Assembly (NCBI GenBank): GCA_027605045.1
Contig: JAQFWX010000016.1
Coordinates: forward strand, 951,051-1,015,050
Source: Phallus indusiatus
Taxonomy: Eukaryota; Basidiomycota; Agaricomycetes; Phallales; Phallaceae
Direction of reading: 5' to 3'
DNA length: 64,000 nt
Each line of letters starts with the position of its first letter. The stretch's first letter is position 1. The notes under the pieces are model-generated. The model was not told where the DNA came from, did no database searches, and was given only the letters and a program-made list of their open reading frames with translations. Positions 12,768-25,100 of this stretch are shown here, in pieces. Both the position numbers and the translations under genes were made by a program.

Positions 12768-14158
12768 ATGGTCAGCTCATATTATCTCTCTTTGATTAAC
12801 CCATTGCCAATTCCAAGACATTGACAAACAACTTTTTAATCGACAGGGCGCAGACGAGACAACATCATCAACATCATCTCCTTCGTCGTCGACATCATCG
12901 TCAGCAGCCAATAGTACTGTGAGTTCTATCAAGGCTTTTCTGGCAGGCGGCGTTGGTGGCGTCGCTTCCGTCCTCGTTGGTGCGTTGGCGTCTTCCTTGC
13001 TGCTTATCACACAAAAGATGTTCATATGACCAGGTCACCCATTCGACTTGACCAAGACACGACTACAAACCGCCGAACGAGGTGTGTATACTGGTGCACT
13101 CGACGTGGTGAAAAAGACATTGGCACGGGATGGATTTACTGGGTGCGTTTGTAAAACAAATGTTTTCATTTTTAATCGAGGCCTCATACTACTCGTTTAG
13201 ACTCTATCGCGGTGTGGTTCCGCCTATCCTGGGCGTTACACCCATTTTCGCCGTCTCGTTCTGGGCTTACGATCTCTCCAAAACTCTCGTATACGCAGTT
13301 ACACCTAATCGGACATCTGCCACGCTAGGAGTCGGAGAACTGGCTACAGCTGGATTCCTGTCAGCAGTGCCATGCGCGCTCGTCGCAGCACCCATCGAAC
13401 GCGCCAAGGTTTTGTTGCAAGTACAGGGCCAGCACGGCGGAGAGAAGAAATATAAAGGCGTTGTGGACGTTTTCAAAGTATTATATAAAGAAGGCGGCGT
13501 AAGAAGCATTTTTAGAGGATTAGGGGCAACTTTGGCACGAGACTGTCCCGGAAGCGCCGCGTAAGCTTATTACCGAGAATCTAAGAAGCTGTTTGGTTCC
13601 TCTTGCTTAATTCAAGTTTAGATATTTCGCAGGGTATGAAGTTGCGAAGAGGGCACTTACACCAGCAGGATCGGACCCTTCGCAGCTTAACTTGGGTGCG
13701 ATTATCGTCGCAGGTGGAACTGCCGGTATATCCATGTGGAGTATTGCTATACCCCCAGACGTAAGTTATAAAACAAGATCGTTCCTTTTATGGTTTTCTC
13801 AAAATGACGTTGCATTTATTATGCTTAAATATATAGGTATTAAAATCGCGGATACAGTCTGCCCCTGCTGGAACATATTCTGGCTTCCTCGACTGTGCAC
13901 GGAAAACCATAGCTGCGGAAGGTATTCGAGCACTCTGGAAGGGTTTTGGCCCTGCAATGGCAAGAGTACGTTTGTCGTATATTTTTATCACAAAGCAGGT
14001 TTGTTGATGTGTTCTTTAATTAATCAGGCGTTCCCTGCGAATGCGGCAACCTTTGTGAGTCATCTTTTTACACGCTACTTATGAACTTTTAACGATTATT
14101 ATTTACATCATAGCTCGGGGTAGAGGCTACGAGAAAGGTATTAGACGATTTATTCTGA
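12768..14158 (+). CDS. CRC1: Mitochondrial carnitine/acylcarnitine carrier
   Basis: This is a mitochondrial carrier (SLC25) with three repeats. It carries the signatures PFDLTKTRLQTA, PIERAKVLLQVQ and PPDVLKSRIQSAPAG, each of the PX[D/E]XX[K/R]X[R/K] type, and the end GFGPAMARAFPANAATFLGVEA typical of the carnitine/acylcarnitine subfamily. It exchanges acylcarnitine for carnitine across the inner membrane for fatty-acid or acetyl-unit import. Exons are 12768-12770, 12847-12979, 13034-13142, 13201-13560, 13622-13760, 13837-13965, 14028-14054 and 14114-14158, closing to 314 aa. The first coding exon is only the ATG, spliced over 76 nt to GGC GCA GAC; this is the sole in-frame ATG I find, but it should be treated as tentative. 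The N-terminus is Ser/Thr-rich. Confidence 0.9.
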
Positions 14159-14787
14159 TATAATTGTTTGGAGTTATATACATATCCTTCGTACATACTT
14201 ATATATTAGATGGGTATTAGTTTTGAGTATCCCACCCTGGCATGTGAAACTCTTTCTGCTTGCAATTCGCCAATCAATCCCGTGTCTCCGAACGTCTTCG
14301 AAATTTGGATCATACGTAATAGATACGCTTCGAACAAGATTAACACTAAGTCCTTTGGCAGACAGCTTCCGATTGTCTCATCGCCATCCCTGTATTTTAG
14401 TGAAAAACGGAAAGTCCAAAAGAGCTGATATCCGTCTGGGCGTGTGGAGCATCTGTTTTCTTACATGCGTGCGATCGAAATGTGCCAAAAATTTGTGACT
14501 ATGACTTGGACATGATATGTAACTAGTGCTAGTAGAAATGACTTGGGTAGCTCTAGACTCGGATACTTGTCGGATTCTGAGCGCATGTCAGTCTGCCAAA
14601 TGTAAGCAGCCTCTTAGCATTCTAAAATTGATGATCAGGCTTTGACGAACACTTTAAGCGTGCGCCAGGTGCAAGTGAACCAGTAAGAATTCTTGAATTT
14701 ATGCTATAACAAAGATCAGGGCCAGGGTGCTATAAACATATAAAGCATCGAGACAACCACTGTTTCTAGGCTTCAATTGCATTCCAA
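14159..14787 (+). promoter_or_regulatory. Intergenic region with TATA box of GNAT1
   Basis: A TATAAA at 14731-14736 lies about 55 nt before the GNAT1 start codon. The rest holds only short overlapping frames with no recognisable content. Confidence 0.45.
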
Positions 14788-15623
14788 ATGGATGGTCTAA
14801 CCAGTGGACAAAGCTCAATTTCAACTACAAAAAGACGTGTAAAGGTGCGCCTGTCACCCGCCACACTACAAGATGCACATGCTATCACCAGTATATACCT
14901 TCGCTCGTTCGCACAGGGCCCCCTCTTTCCCACTTTAGCACCTAGATGCGCCAATATCCCATATAACGAGCTCGATCGGTTGGGTGTGCCTTTGGAAATA
15001 CACGACTTTAAACAATATCTCGTCAGCTCCGACATTTCTATCAAAGCAACCGTTATGACGACGAACGAACGAAACGAGACGGTGGAAAAGGTGGTTGGAT
15101 GTGCTCGGTATACTTCACCGGATCGTTCGCGGAAACGGACATTCTGGGAATGGTTTTTATCCGTGATTGTGTTTCCGGTATACTACAGCTTTATTAAACG
15201 CGTTCGTACGCCGGGGAGTGTACAGGAGCACATTGATCTGATGGCGGGACAGTATGAGAAAGTTTTTGGAAAGGGTGGCGAATGGGAAGGTCGGAAGCAT
15301 TGGTATTTCCGTCTTTTGTGTATCGACCCCGAGTGGCAGGGTTGTGGAGTTGGAAGTGCATTGCTTGAGTGGGGATTCGAGAGAGCGAGACAAGATGATT
15401 CGTTTATATATCTTGAAGCCAGGTAAGCTTCTTCCTCCATGTCAATGAAGAAGAAGAAGATAAATGAATGTTTGTATTTTTAACAAGTCCGGTCGGATTG
15501 CCTATATACGAAGCTAAAGGATATAAAGTCGTTGTAAACTTGCCTCGCAAAATATGTGGGAGACACATAGAGACTCCAGGGATGATATGGGAACCGCGGT
15601 TTAATGCCAAACGCACTCTGTAA
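14788..15623 (+). CDS. GNAT-family N-acetyltransferase, tandem copy 1
   Basis: Two exons (14788-15422 and 15488-15623) give 256 aa. The GNAT acetyl-CoA binding motif A is clear: CIDPEWQGCGVGSALLEWGF, with the Q-G-x-G-x-G/A core, followed by a beta strand FIYLEA, and SPVGLPIYEAKGYKVV, the usual C-terminal region where these enzymes bind the acceptor. The substrate is unknown. The single intron falls between the Ser-Pro of that C-terminal part and the beta strand, at the same place and phase as in the two paralogues downstream. A central FWEWFLSVIVFP segment is shared by all three copies. Confidence 0.88.
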
Positions 15624-15828
15624 TTTCGCAATTGTTAAACCATTAGGAAATAAATGTTGTTGACGCTTTGAAAAAAAAAGAAACAGAAATCCTGTGACAA
15701 CTGCTAAGCTAAGCGGCCTAAGCCGAAGCCGTGTTTATTGCGTCATCACAATGTGACCGCGGGCGTCGCGGCATTCGTCCATTCGTCACTTACGGCAAAC
15801 TTACGGTGAACCTCTACTCTGAACAACC

Positions 15829-18278
15829 ATGTTTAACACTGCTTCATTACCCTCTTTCACTACAGTCGCGCTAATATATATCGCTTATCTCGTAGGGAAG
15901 CTTATTTATCGCCTTGCCAGTCCGTTGCGATCTCCATTACGAACTCTACCCGGCCCTAAAAGTCCGAGTTTTATCTGGGGACAACTAAAAGGCATATATA
16001 AAAGTGGTCCATCCGAAATTCATTTGAAATGGGCGTACGAGCATGGCCCTACTATTGTGAGCTAACTACGTATTTACGTTTTGGCATTATTTTAATCAAT
16101 AAATTAATAGGCCTACCAAGCATTATTCGGAGTTAGTCACCGTCTCGTTTATCTCGACCTTCAAAAAGCAAACCCTGATTGTCTTTTAGCGTTATCGCTT
16201 AATGACTATGGATCCCAAGGCCCTAACATATATTCTTAATCATTCTTATGATTTTCCTAAACCGGATGAAGTTCGTGAGAACGTGGCAGAATTGTTTGGT
16301 GAAGGCAAGTGTCCTAATGTTCGTGTATAGCGTAATTTTTATTAACCTAGATACTACATAGGGCTTCTTTTTGCCGAAGGTTAGTATCAGTTTAATCATC
16401 CTTCAACTCTCTCAACGATTGTCGGCTAGGTGATGCTCATAAACGACAGGTAAAAGTCCAAATATTCAAACCTTGTTTATTGACTCATGGGATTTCATAG
16501 CGGCGTGTAATGGTTCGTCGTTAAGGCTCCAGGTCTCTCCCGAAATGTCACTAACTTCATACTAGAACCCATCTTTTGCGCGTCCTTATATACGTGAATT
16601 GACCGAAATATTCCACGAGAAATCTGCTCAAGTAAGCGAAAGAAATACTATCCTTTTATTTTTGAGAGTTGAACTGAGTTATTCAGCTTCGGGATATTCT
16701 TTTCGTGCAGATACAAAACACCAAGCCTGGCGACACATTCGTGACCAACATCTGCCCATGGTCTAACAAACTCGCATTAGATGTGATTGGACTAGCAGGC
16801 ATGTGTGATATTCCCCCTATAGTTACGAGATACATTTATAATTTGATCATTCAGGCTTTGGTTATAAATTTGAGGCCCTGAATGTTCAGGGAACTCAAAA
16901 TGAGCTCAATACTGCATTCGCAAATGTCATGAAAGAAGCCCAAAGTCCCAGTGTATTCGGTATTTTAAGAGTATTTGTTCCAATTTTGCGCAAAATTGTA
17001 CGCTTTTCTCAACTTTCCCCTCAAACAATTCGCTTACTTGTCCTTGAAAGCCTACTCGACGTACGCGTAGAGTTGCCAAATCATTTCAAGTGATGACTCG
17101 TATTGGCTTGGATCTTATACGCTCACGGAAAGAGGTGATTTTACATGGTCAAGGTCGCGTCGATAAGGAAGGCACCCCCAATGAAATTGAAAAGAATTCA
17201 ATTTCCGGAAGGGACCTCCTGAGCCGCCTGCTCGCTGCCAACATGGTGACTGATCTTCCTGAAAGTCACCGATTATCAGACAATGATTTGTTCTCCCGTA
17301 TGATTTCAGCCCGTCGTATCATCACGCTTTTTTCTGATCTCCTAGTCTAGAAATACCCACTTTTCTTACTGCCGGACATGAAACAGTTGCCGCAGCAGTA
17401 GCATGGACTCTCTTTGCTCTTAGTCAAGACCTTTCAATTCAAAACAAACTTCGAGAAGAGCTTTTATCCGTGAAGACTGAAACCCCTTCCATGGATGAGC
17501 TTAACTCTCTGCCTTATTTCGAGTGTGTCGTCCGAGAGACAATGCGATTGCATTCACCTGTTTCGGGCACCACAAGAGTTTCAGCAAAGGATGATCTGAT
17601 TCCACTTGAAAAACCTTATAAAGATAAAAATGGAATTTTACGGCATGAAATTCCGTTAGTTTTGTTATATTTATATTGGATTTCGTGCATGACATTAAAT
17701 GTGCTTTTTAATTCTTCTTTTTATATAGTATCAGCAAAGGAGGTGAGTGGTTTAGTATTGGTTTTCCTCATGATCAAATCTTTGAGCTGAATTTTTAGAT
17801 TCGATATTCATACCCATTCTTGCGCTGAACGTTCATAAAGATATATGGGGTGATGACGCATTAGAATTTAGGTAAAATTTCAAACAAATGTTCCACTAGA
17901 TGCACTTGACCGAGCTTCTTTTAAGACCGGACAGGTGGGCTGAGCAACCAGAGAAAATTCATGATTTCCCTGGTATTTACGCAAACATGCTGACGTTTCT
18001 TGCGGGACCAAGGTGAAAGAAAAAAAGTTCCATTGACGTTGTTTTTATAACTAACTCTGGACGTAATCTATTGCAGAGCCTGCATTGGATATAGATTTGC
18101 CCTTGTTGAACTGAAATGTATCCTGTTCGCCCTTTTGAGGTCCTTCCAGTTTGAGCTCGCCGTACCGGTGGAAGAAATTATGAAGAGATCCGTCTTGGTT
18201 ACACGGCCAGTTCTTAAGAGTGCTCCCAAAGACGGAGCACAGTTGCCTTTGAAAATCATTCATTGGAGGCCCGAATAA
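15829..18278 (+). CDS. Cytochrome P450 monooxygenase (15 exons)
   Basis: The joined exons close to 553 aa. In order I see a membrane anchor ([17 protein letters not shown]), a proline hinge (LPGPKSP), [33 protein letters not shown] around the C helix, the I-helix AGHETV, the K-helix ETMR (ExxR), RPDRWAE, and the heme loop FLAGPRACIG with the cysteine ligand. Exons are 15829-16056, 16111-16131, 16190-16304, 16362-16379, 16430-16449, 16501-16512, 16566-16631, 16687-16798, 16855-16997, 17051-17297, 17351-17654, 17729-17742, 17799-17871, 17926-18012 and 18077-18278; several are microexons (12, 14, 18, 20, 21 nt). Two introns start with GC (GCAAGT at 16305 and GCATGT at 16799). All key residues are present, so it should be functional. 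The family resembles basidiomycete clans of the fatty-acid hydroxylase type; the substrate is not predictable. It is enclosed by GNAT copies 1 and 2. Confidence 0.9.
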
Positions 18279-18644
18279 AGACGTGTATCAGGTGTTGTTA
18301 TTGGAGGATTTCTATAACTATATTTATGGCCTTTATATCATTAATCCTGGCTTTTTGTGCTTTGCAGTCAACTGCATATTAGTTAATGAATAAATGTTGC
18401 CCCGGTTAATCATGTGACGTATTTTGAAATAGATAGGACCGTGTCTCTCGAAAGAAGGGAGCTTTATCTATAATTTTATAATGCATTCGGCAAAACTCTT
18501 GCTCGACTTCAAAGAAAATAGTTTGAGGTTACATCGCTTCCTTTTGATTTTTCGATGTCGTTTAACGACCACGGCCACAAATAGCCGGTTTCACTTGTGT
18601 CCTTTTTTTGCCAAGTGAAACAGAAAGCTTTCCAACGATTACTA
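18279..18644. other. Spacer between P450 and GNAT2
   Basis: A 366-bp spacer with AT-rich sequence. The GNAT2 frame stays open upstream of its ATG to about 18597, but with no start codon, so I place the start at the first ATG. Confidence 0.4.
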
Positions 18645-19438
18645 ATGACCACGAAGCCTGTTGTGCACATATCACCCGCCACACTCCGTGATGTATCTGC
18701 CATATCACGAATATGTCTCCGAGCTTTTGCAGACAGCCCACGCCTACCGTTCTTGGCGCCTCAATACGTTGGTCTGTCTGAGGATGAGCTTCTCCGAGTT
18801 GGCCTCCCTTCCGAATCTGCTGATCTTAGACGACGTTTTGTGGGTCCAAATATCAATTTGAAAGCAAGCATATCAACTACAAACGAACTCGGAAAACCCG
18901 TCGAAACTATCGTAGGATATGCCTACTGGGTACCCCCTGATCATGACGGTCCGCGGAGACGCTCATTCTGGGAATGGTTTTTGTCGACTATCGTTTTTCC
19001 TCTCTGTGATTATCTTAAGAAGACCACTCCCACCCCAGAAGGTGCATTATCCTATTACGGAATGGCGGAGGAACAATATCAACAAGTCTTCAACAAAGGC
19101 GGAGTAATGGATGGTCGTAAACATTGGTACCTCCGTCTAACGTGTGTTGATCCCTCTTGGCAAGGTCAGGGAATCGGAAGCGCACTTCTCGAATGGGGAT
19201 TTGAGAAGGCTAGACAATCTAGCTCCGTGATTTATTTGGAGTCGAGGTAAGTGTTCTTTTGAGAGACTATACATATGTATTCAAAACAGCTGAACGAAAT
19301 AACAGTCCAATGGCTTTGCCTATATATCGAAAGAAAGGATTTCAAACAGTGTCACTCCTACCTCGCGAAATTCGCGGTATTCACGTTGAGGCCCCGGGAA
19401 TGATTTGGGAATCGCGACCTGGAGCTAAATTAAAATGA
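18645..19438 (+). CDS. GNAT-family N-acetyltransferase, tandem copy 2
   Basis: Two exons (18645-19246 and 19306-19438) give 244 aa. Motif A reads CVDPSWQGQGIGSALLEWGF, with the acetyl-CoA pyrophosphate loop intact, then VIYLES and SPMALPIYRKKGF. The N-terminal HISPATLRDVSAISRICLRA block and the FWEWFLSTIVFPL segment are alignable with copies 1 and 3. The acceptor is unknown. It follows the P450 in the same direction; local duplication with the P450 lying between copies is likely. Confidence 0.87.
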
Positions 19439-19730
19439 TCCGTTAAGTTCAATATGAGAGGTTGCTTGGTATTGTGCCGTTTAGTTATATAGTATTATGA
19501 ATTGAATATTTTGAACAATAGTATGATTGAGACGATGATGAAGCGCTTGTGGCCGCTTTGGGATCACATGGGACCCGGCTGAATTGACTCACGGCGGTTC
19601 CGACTGGGTATCTTTGAGCAATTACTTCAATCTCCAGACTAAAGAAAGCCTCAGCGACGATTTCTGCATATAACGTAAGTATCGTTTTGTATATTCACCA
19701 TATCATAACCGTCAGTATTTGTAGATCAAA

Positions 19731-20537
19731 ATGTCCTTCGGAACCGAAAAGCCTAAGAAGTCTCAAGTTAGACAAATCACTATCTCTCCTTCAACTCTCA
19801 AAGATGCCTCCCAATTGAGTAGGATTTATCTCAGAGCCTTTGAACACGGTCCAAATAGATCCATTTTTCTCCCCCAATATGATGGACTATTTGGCGAATC
19901 TTATCTTCAAATGGCACAACCGTCCGAGACAAGGAAATTCAAAACGGACATTGTCGGGACAGATATTGTTATGAAAGCCACGATCCAATTCGAAGATAGC
20001 CAAGGGAGGCTAGTTGAGAGTGTTGCCGGATTTGGTCGTTGGACAGCACCGGACGGTCCGCGTAAACGTACTTTATGGGAATGGATTTTGTCGACGATCA
20101 TTTATCCTCTCTATAACCTCGTCAGCCCTCTTCAAGAATTCCCGGACACAACGAAAAAGATAGTCAAAGAAATATTCGAATACCAACTAAACGGAACCTT
20201 TGGTCCCGGCGGAGAGGCTCATAATCGGCGGTACTGGTACCTCCACATGGTCTGTGTTGATCCGGATTGGCAAGGTTATGGAGTCGGGAGTGCATTATTA
20301 AAGTGGTCCTTCAATAAGGCGACCGAGTCAAACTCGGTTATTTATCTAGAATCTAGGTAAATTTCTCTTCCCCTGTATCGAAGATGGTGATCTAAACCGA
20401 TATTTAGTCCTATGGGTTTACCTGTCTACTTAGCCAAAGGTTTTCGGATATCTAGCTCTTTGACTAGAGAAATTAATGGTATAGAGTTGTATATACCTGG
20501 TATGATATGGGAACCGACTTTGGGAAAGGTTCAATGA
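19731..20537 (+). CDS. GNAT-family N-acetyltransferase, tandem copy 3
   Basis: Two exons (19731-20356 and 20408-20537) give 251 aa. Motif A is CVDPDWQGYGVGSALLKWSF. The C-terminal SPMGLPVYLAKGF and the final PGMIWEP are shared with the other copies, and the intron is at the same codon phase (AG|T of a Ser). It diverges more from copies 1 and 2 in the middle (TAPDGPRKRTLWEWILSTII), suggesting an older duplication. Substrate unknown. Confidence 0.87.
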
Positions 20538-21226
20538 GGAAATACTAGTGGTCGCATTACTTAAATGTTATGATGATGCTGGAGCGAGCTGGAGCGTTTG
20601 GCAAAAAGGGCCTGCTTTCGGATTGTTATTCATACAAATTGGAACCATTTTTCCAAAAAAAAATAAGATGAATCATTGCAACACCTTAATTAAAGATACG
20701 TACATTGTCTACGGAAGCAAAGAGACAACGAACTTTATCTAAATTACAAAGTCAGAATCATGCGAAGCCTTGCGCCTCGCAAGATTTAATGTAAAAGAGA
20801 GATGATACATAGGCATAAGTGCAAATCGCATCCGATTTGGGTGTAGAATGGGCATGCAAATAAAATTCTGATTTTTCGTTCTCTTCTTTTCTTGTATAGA
20901 AAGTTTGAAAAAATCGAAAATAAATAAGTTTGCTTAGTAAAAATTTTTTTGGTCTAACGAGATCGATTAGTATGACAGTCAAACTAGCGAGAGATACATA
21001 CATATTTATGTGTATGTAAGCGAGGGAATGTTGAGTCGTGTTGGTTTATAGGTTTTGCGCTTTTTTTTGAGTTTCAAACACAGGCCTGGCGACCGTCACA
21101 ATAAATAGTTGTCCGTAGGGTGTAGGGTGGCATAGAGTTATTAGTTTAATATTCTGAGAAAAGATTAGAATCAATCAATCATTTGGGAAGAAGCTGGGAT
21201 CTTACAGAGTATACATATATACATCC
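20538..21226. other. Intergenic region, no gene seen
   Basis: About 690 bp between convergent genes GNAT3 and the disordered protein. Short frames only; homopolymer runs of A and T. Confidence 0.45.
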
Positions 21227-22189
21227 TTAATCATCGGTGTCCCCACGCCTCTCACCTATGTCCACGCTTTTGCCTTTACCTTTACCCTTGGCATTTGCAA
21301 GTGCCAAACGGCGTGAAGAGCGTCTGGGAGTATGGTATGGAGTGACGCTGCGGAACCGAACGCGAACAGCAGAAGGCGTGGTAGACCGTGAGGACGGTAT
21401 GGAACTAGAGATATTGACACGACCATCAGGGGTACGAATGAGGTGGTGTCTTCTAATTATCTGACGTAGAACGAAGGGATGGCTTTGATCTCCAGGAGAA
21501 TTGGCCGAAGAAGGATTACTATTCGAAGCAGGTGTAGGAGGTGGAGTTGAGAATAGGGGCCCCTCAAAGTATTGAAGCACGTCCATCGTAATATCTTCTT
21601 CCGTTTCTCTTGGTCTCGGTGCGGGAGAAGAGGCACCGGGTGAAGCCGAATGTGAAGCTCGCCTCGAGGGTTGCGTCAGGACAAACGGTGATCCTAAAAT
21701 GTACGGCGAGGATTCTGAAGACATTGGTAATCTCGAGCGATTCACTGTGTTTCCTGGTGCTGCGCGAGATGTGAAAGAAGACGATGGATTACTTTGGGCC
21801 GACGTGGAAGGTTGTAACTGAGGAATATCGACAGCGACAGGATCGAAGGACGAAAAGAAAGCTTGAATCGCCCTCAACGAGGCTCGCAAAGTTTCGGCTT
21901 GTCGACGATGCTCGGCTACATGTTGATCCATGAAAGCAATGGACTCGCGAAAGAACTGATTGATAGATGACGAAGACTCCGACAATTCCAAAATCCGTGG
22001 TGAAAAAAAGTCTTCGGATGGCAGATCAGTTTGGAACGCCACCACCGTTGCAGTCAAAGCGCGTCGAAATCTTTCCATGATAGGAGTCTGCTGCGTAGAG
22101 CCAAGCACATATTCGGACGTGGTGCCAGGCTGCTCGTCTTCTTCAACTGTTGGTCCTTCGTTACTTGTCATAAGGTTGGTGTCGTTCAT
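21227..22189 (-). CDS. Unrecognised single-exon disordered protein, 320 aa
   Basis: An uninterrupted frame of 320 codons opens at an ATG and needs no splicing. The N-terminal third is acidic with a predicted helical stretch (IMERFRRALTATVVAFQ.. through AEHRRQAETLRASLRAIQAFF), followed by Ser/Pro-rich low-complexity sequence and a basic end (RRSSRRLALANAKGKGKGK) that could act as a nuclear localisation signal or nucleic-acid contact. I recognise no domain. Its size, codon use and composition argue for a real gene rather than chance; no PB1 domain is present, so it is not an evident member of the A/B/C family. Confidence 0.65.
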   Translation of the reverse strand: MNDTNLMTSNEGPTVEEDEQPGTTSEYVLGSTQQTPIMERFRRALTATVVAFQTDLPSEDFFSPRILELSESSSSINQFFRESIAFMDQHVAEHRRQAETLRASLRAIQAFFSSFDPVAVDIPQLQPSTSAQSNPSSSFTSRAAPGNTVNRSRLPMSSESSPYILGSPFVLTQPSRRASHSASPGASSPAPRPRETEEDITMDVLQYFEGPLFSTPPPTPASNSNPSSANSPGDQSHPFVLRQIIRRHHLIRTPDGRVNISSSIPSSRSTTPSAVRVRFRSVTPYHTPRRSSRRLALANAKGKGKGKSVDIGERRGDTDD

Positions 22190-25100
22190 TGAGGGATGGT
22201 ATTAAAAAGAAAATGTGCCATAGAAAGCGTGCTGTCCCCATATTTATCTGGCGAGGTGGTCATAAAAAAGGATAAAAGGACCAATTAGGATGTACGGCAA
22301 CAGCAAACGCTGACCGCGGGCGCCAACGTCGATGTCTTTTTCGGGCCTGTCTGGCATGAATAATGTCTGGGATCTTCAACACGTCGACATATGTTGTCGA
22401 TTTGCCAATAGTTGCCTATGTCCACGCCAAAGTTCAGTGTCATCTGTATTTCTATTCGCGATTAACGGCAGCGGTCACCCACGTTATTTCGCATTTGTCC
22501 ATTTGTTCTATTATGATCCCACGAGCTTTATTGTGCATGCATAAATTACTCGAGCTTTTTGTGAATGGAGTTCATAAGCGAGAGCGTTATTGAGAAGTCT
22601 TGCATGATGCAATTGAACTCGGTTTGGGCATAATCATGACCGTCAATAGGTTGAATTACCCACCTGTGACCTAGCCCCTAGCCAGCTTTACTAGTAGCCT
22701 CAGATATTTCTCACTACGTTCAGAGCATGCTGACTTCGTGATATGCAGATCTGTATTCTGCATGTTTATCAACGGCATCTAGGATAGAAATCCAGGATGC
22801 TTAGGGCAACGCCCCAGGGACTTACAGATTTATACGCACACAACCCAGGATGCGTTCCGGCACAGACTTCCCGTTGACTCTACAAACACTTATGCGTCAT
22901 AGTCCGTGAATAATTGACTTCAAACTTACTGTCAGAATAAAGTGCTCGTCTATATCTGTCCAAAAGCAGGTGATCCTCCAAAACCTACTTCACATCGCGG
23001 TATATTGAGACGCAACAGTATTAGATAAGGAACCATGACCCGATAACACTAGAAAGACGTCGGTTGCAGTGTGAGATAGGTTGAGCGCGAAGCTGTTTAA
23101 GCTGTTTTAAACTGATGCTATTGATAGATCATAAACACAATGGATGTGGTCTTCAGCAATAGCTGCCTCTTCTCCTTGTGTTCTTTGGTATACAGTGCTC
23201 TTTCTCCAATGCTAAGTACGCGTCCAGTTGTGATATGTTCGAGCCCCAACACGACTCTCCACACGAGACCGCTCAGATCCTATATGATTGAGAGACGTAT
23301 ACTCGTTCCTAGACCCTTGTTATATCGTGACCCAGAAACCAATCAACCATATTGACCCACGAAATAAATGATGCGAATCCATTGATCAACCACTTCTCCT
23401 ATTTCCCTCGAAGCGGAAGCTCGCAAGTGCACAATAGCAGCATCACGTTGTAACCGTTGTGAAGCGTGCCAGAGCCATCAAAATTTCTGGAACAGCGCAA
23501 GAGTTAAGATAAGTTTGAGATGCTTTTGAACAGGAAAGAAACACAGCGCCAGGGCGGCAGACCTGTATCGATGTTGGTCTGTCCCATAACCCCATGCCCG
23601 AGTCAGTTGTGATTCTTAGAGACTGAGAGCATAACATGACGTCAAAGATAAACATAATATAAGCGAGGTATGCTCACGCACTGTGCACCGGAGTCAACTA
23701 AAGAGCGAACCTTGTATAGGACAAGTTTGTGCATCCGAAGAGAAGTAGAAGCATTAGTTAATTTTTTTGGCGATAGATATTGATAATATAGAAGCAGTTC
23801 GTCATTGTGGCCTGGTTTTCGCACTGATATCGACAGGATACGACAGCGCCAGGCTGAACCTATAGTCCGTGATGATTGGCTCCCGAATAGCCCTGGCACT
23901 GAGTTGTCGCCTCCGTTCCTTCAATACGTTTCGAAACTGAAAACGCAGACCAGTCATACTTTCAGCTTGTGCTTATCCTCCGCCTGTCGTTCGTGCATGA
24001 ACTTAAGATTGAATCAAGTCGAAAAAAGCGTGAAATGGCTGAAGAGGAGTCTGAAGTGGTTACGTAACTGTTACCGCCTTGATGAGGTAATCGAGCCTTC
24101 TCTTCTGCTTTTGCTGCTAGTGCTAGTTCTATCCAACAATGTCTGATGGCTCAATTAACGTGTTGGATATCAACCCCTTGGAATAGACTAGTATTTGATT
24201 TGCTAGAAGGGATTTTTCAAGGACTAGCAGCGTAAGAAACTATGCAATGGCCGATGTAATAGCCGGCAAACTTCTCCCGCCAGGATACACCGGCGACATT
24301 ATACGCTCAAAATTCGAAGATGACAGGTCAAGAGACGAGCGTGTATACGAACCAATTGAACTGCTTAGAAAATGTATGGCATGCACGATGTTCAATCAAG
24401 GAGTCGCGGTTGTAAACGTCCAAAACATACCAAACAAACTCCATACACGGCTCACGGGTGCTTGAGATTATTCAATTTCATCCCAACGTTTTATTTCAAT
24501 ATTAAAATTGACGTCAGCTTATCGTTTTTCATAATTGATTTGACAGACAACGGGAGAAATTGGTCCCTAAAGATGGTACTGGAGAAAAGATTATCACTAT
24601 CGTTTTGACATCAGGTATATCATTATTACTATCCTAAGAAAGGTTACTAAAGCTTGGGCACCGCTGGCATAACGAACAGCTGACTCTGTTCTTCCAGATT
24701 GGATAAGAGAAAAGGCCGGTCCACGCGGTAATCAATTAAAATTATAGCTTGGAGCTATACTTTCGGGGTACTATGGAGTTTGATTGATTTATTGCTGTAG
24801 GTTTCAACTGCCCCCTCCTCGTGTTACGATTAAAATAGCAACTAGGTCTCTTTGTCTCAGACAAGACAAGGTTTCTGGCTTCAGCGTTCTTACGTGGAAA
24901 TAGTAGCAAACTTAATACTCTGATATCCAACACTAGGTTTCGCTCCACGAGGTGACAGCCAGGCTCTATCGTAACAAAATATTTGCTCTTTGATCAATAC
25001 GGTGAATTGGGGCAATCAATTACAAAGCTGACATTGCCAGACCGGTGAAACTGGCTTCGAGAATAAGAATACCTCGTGAGATTTTTGTTTTGCAAAAAGT

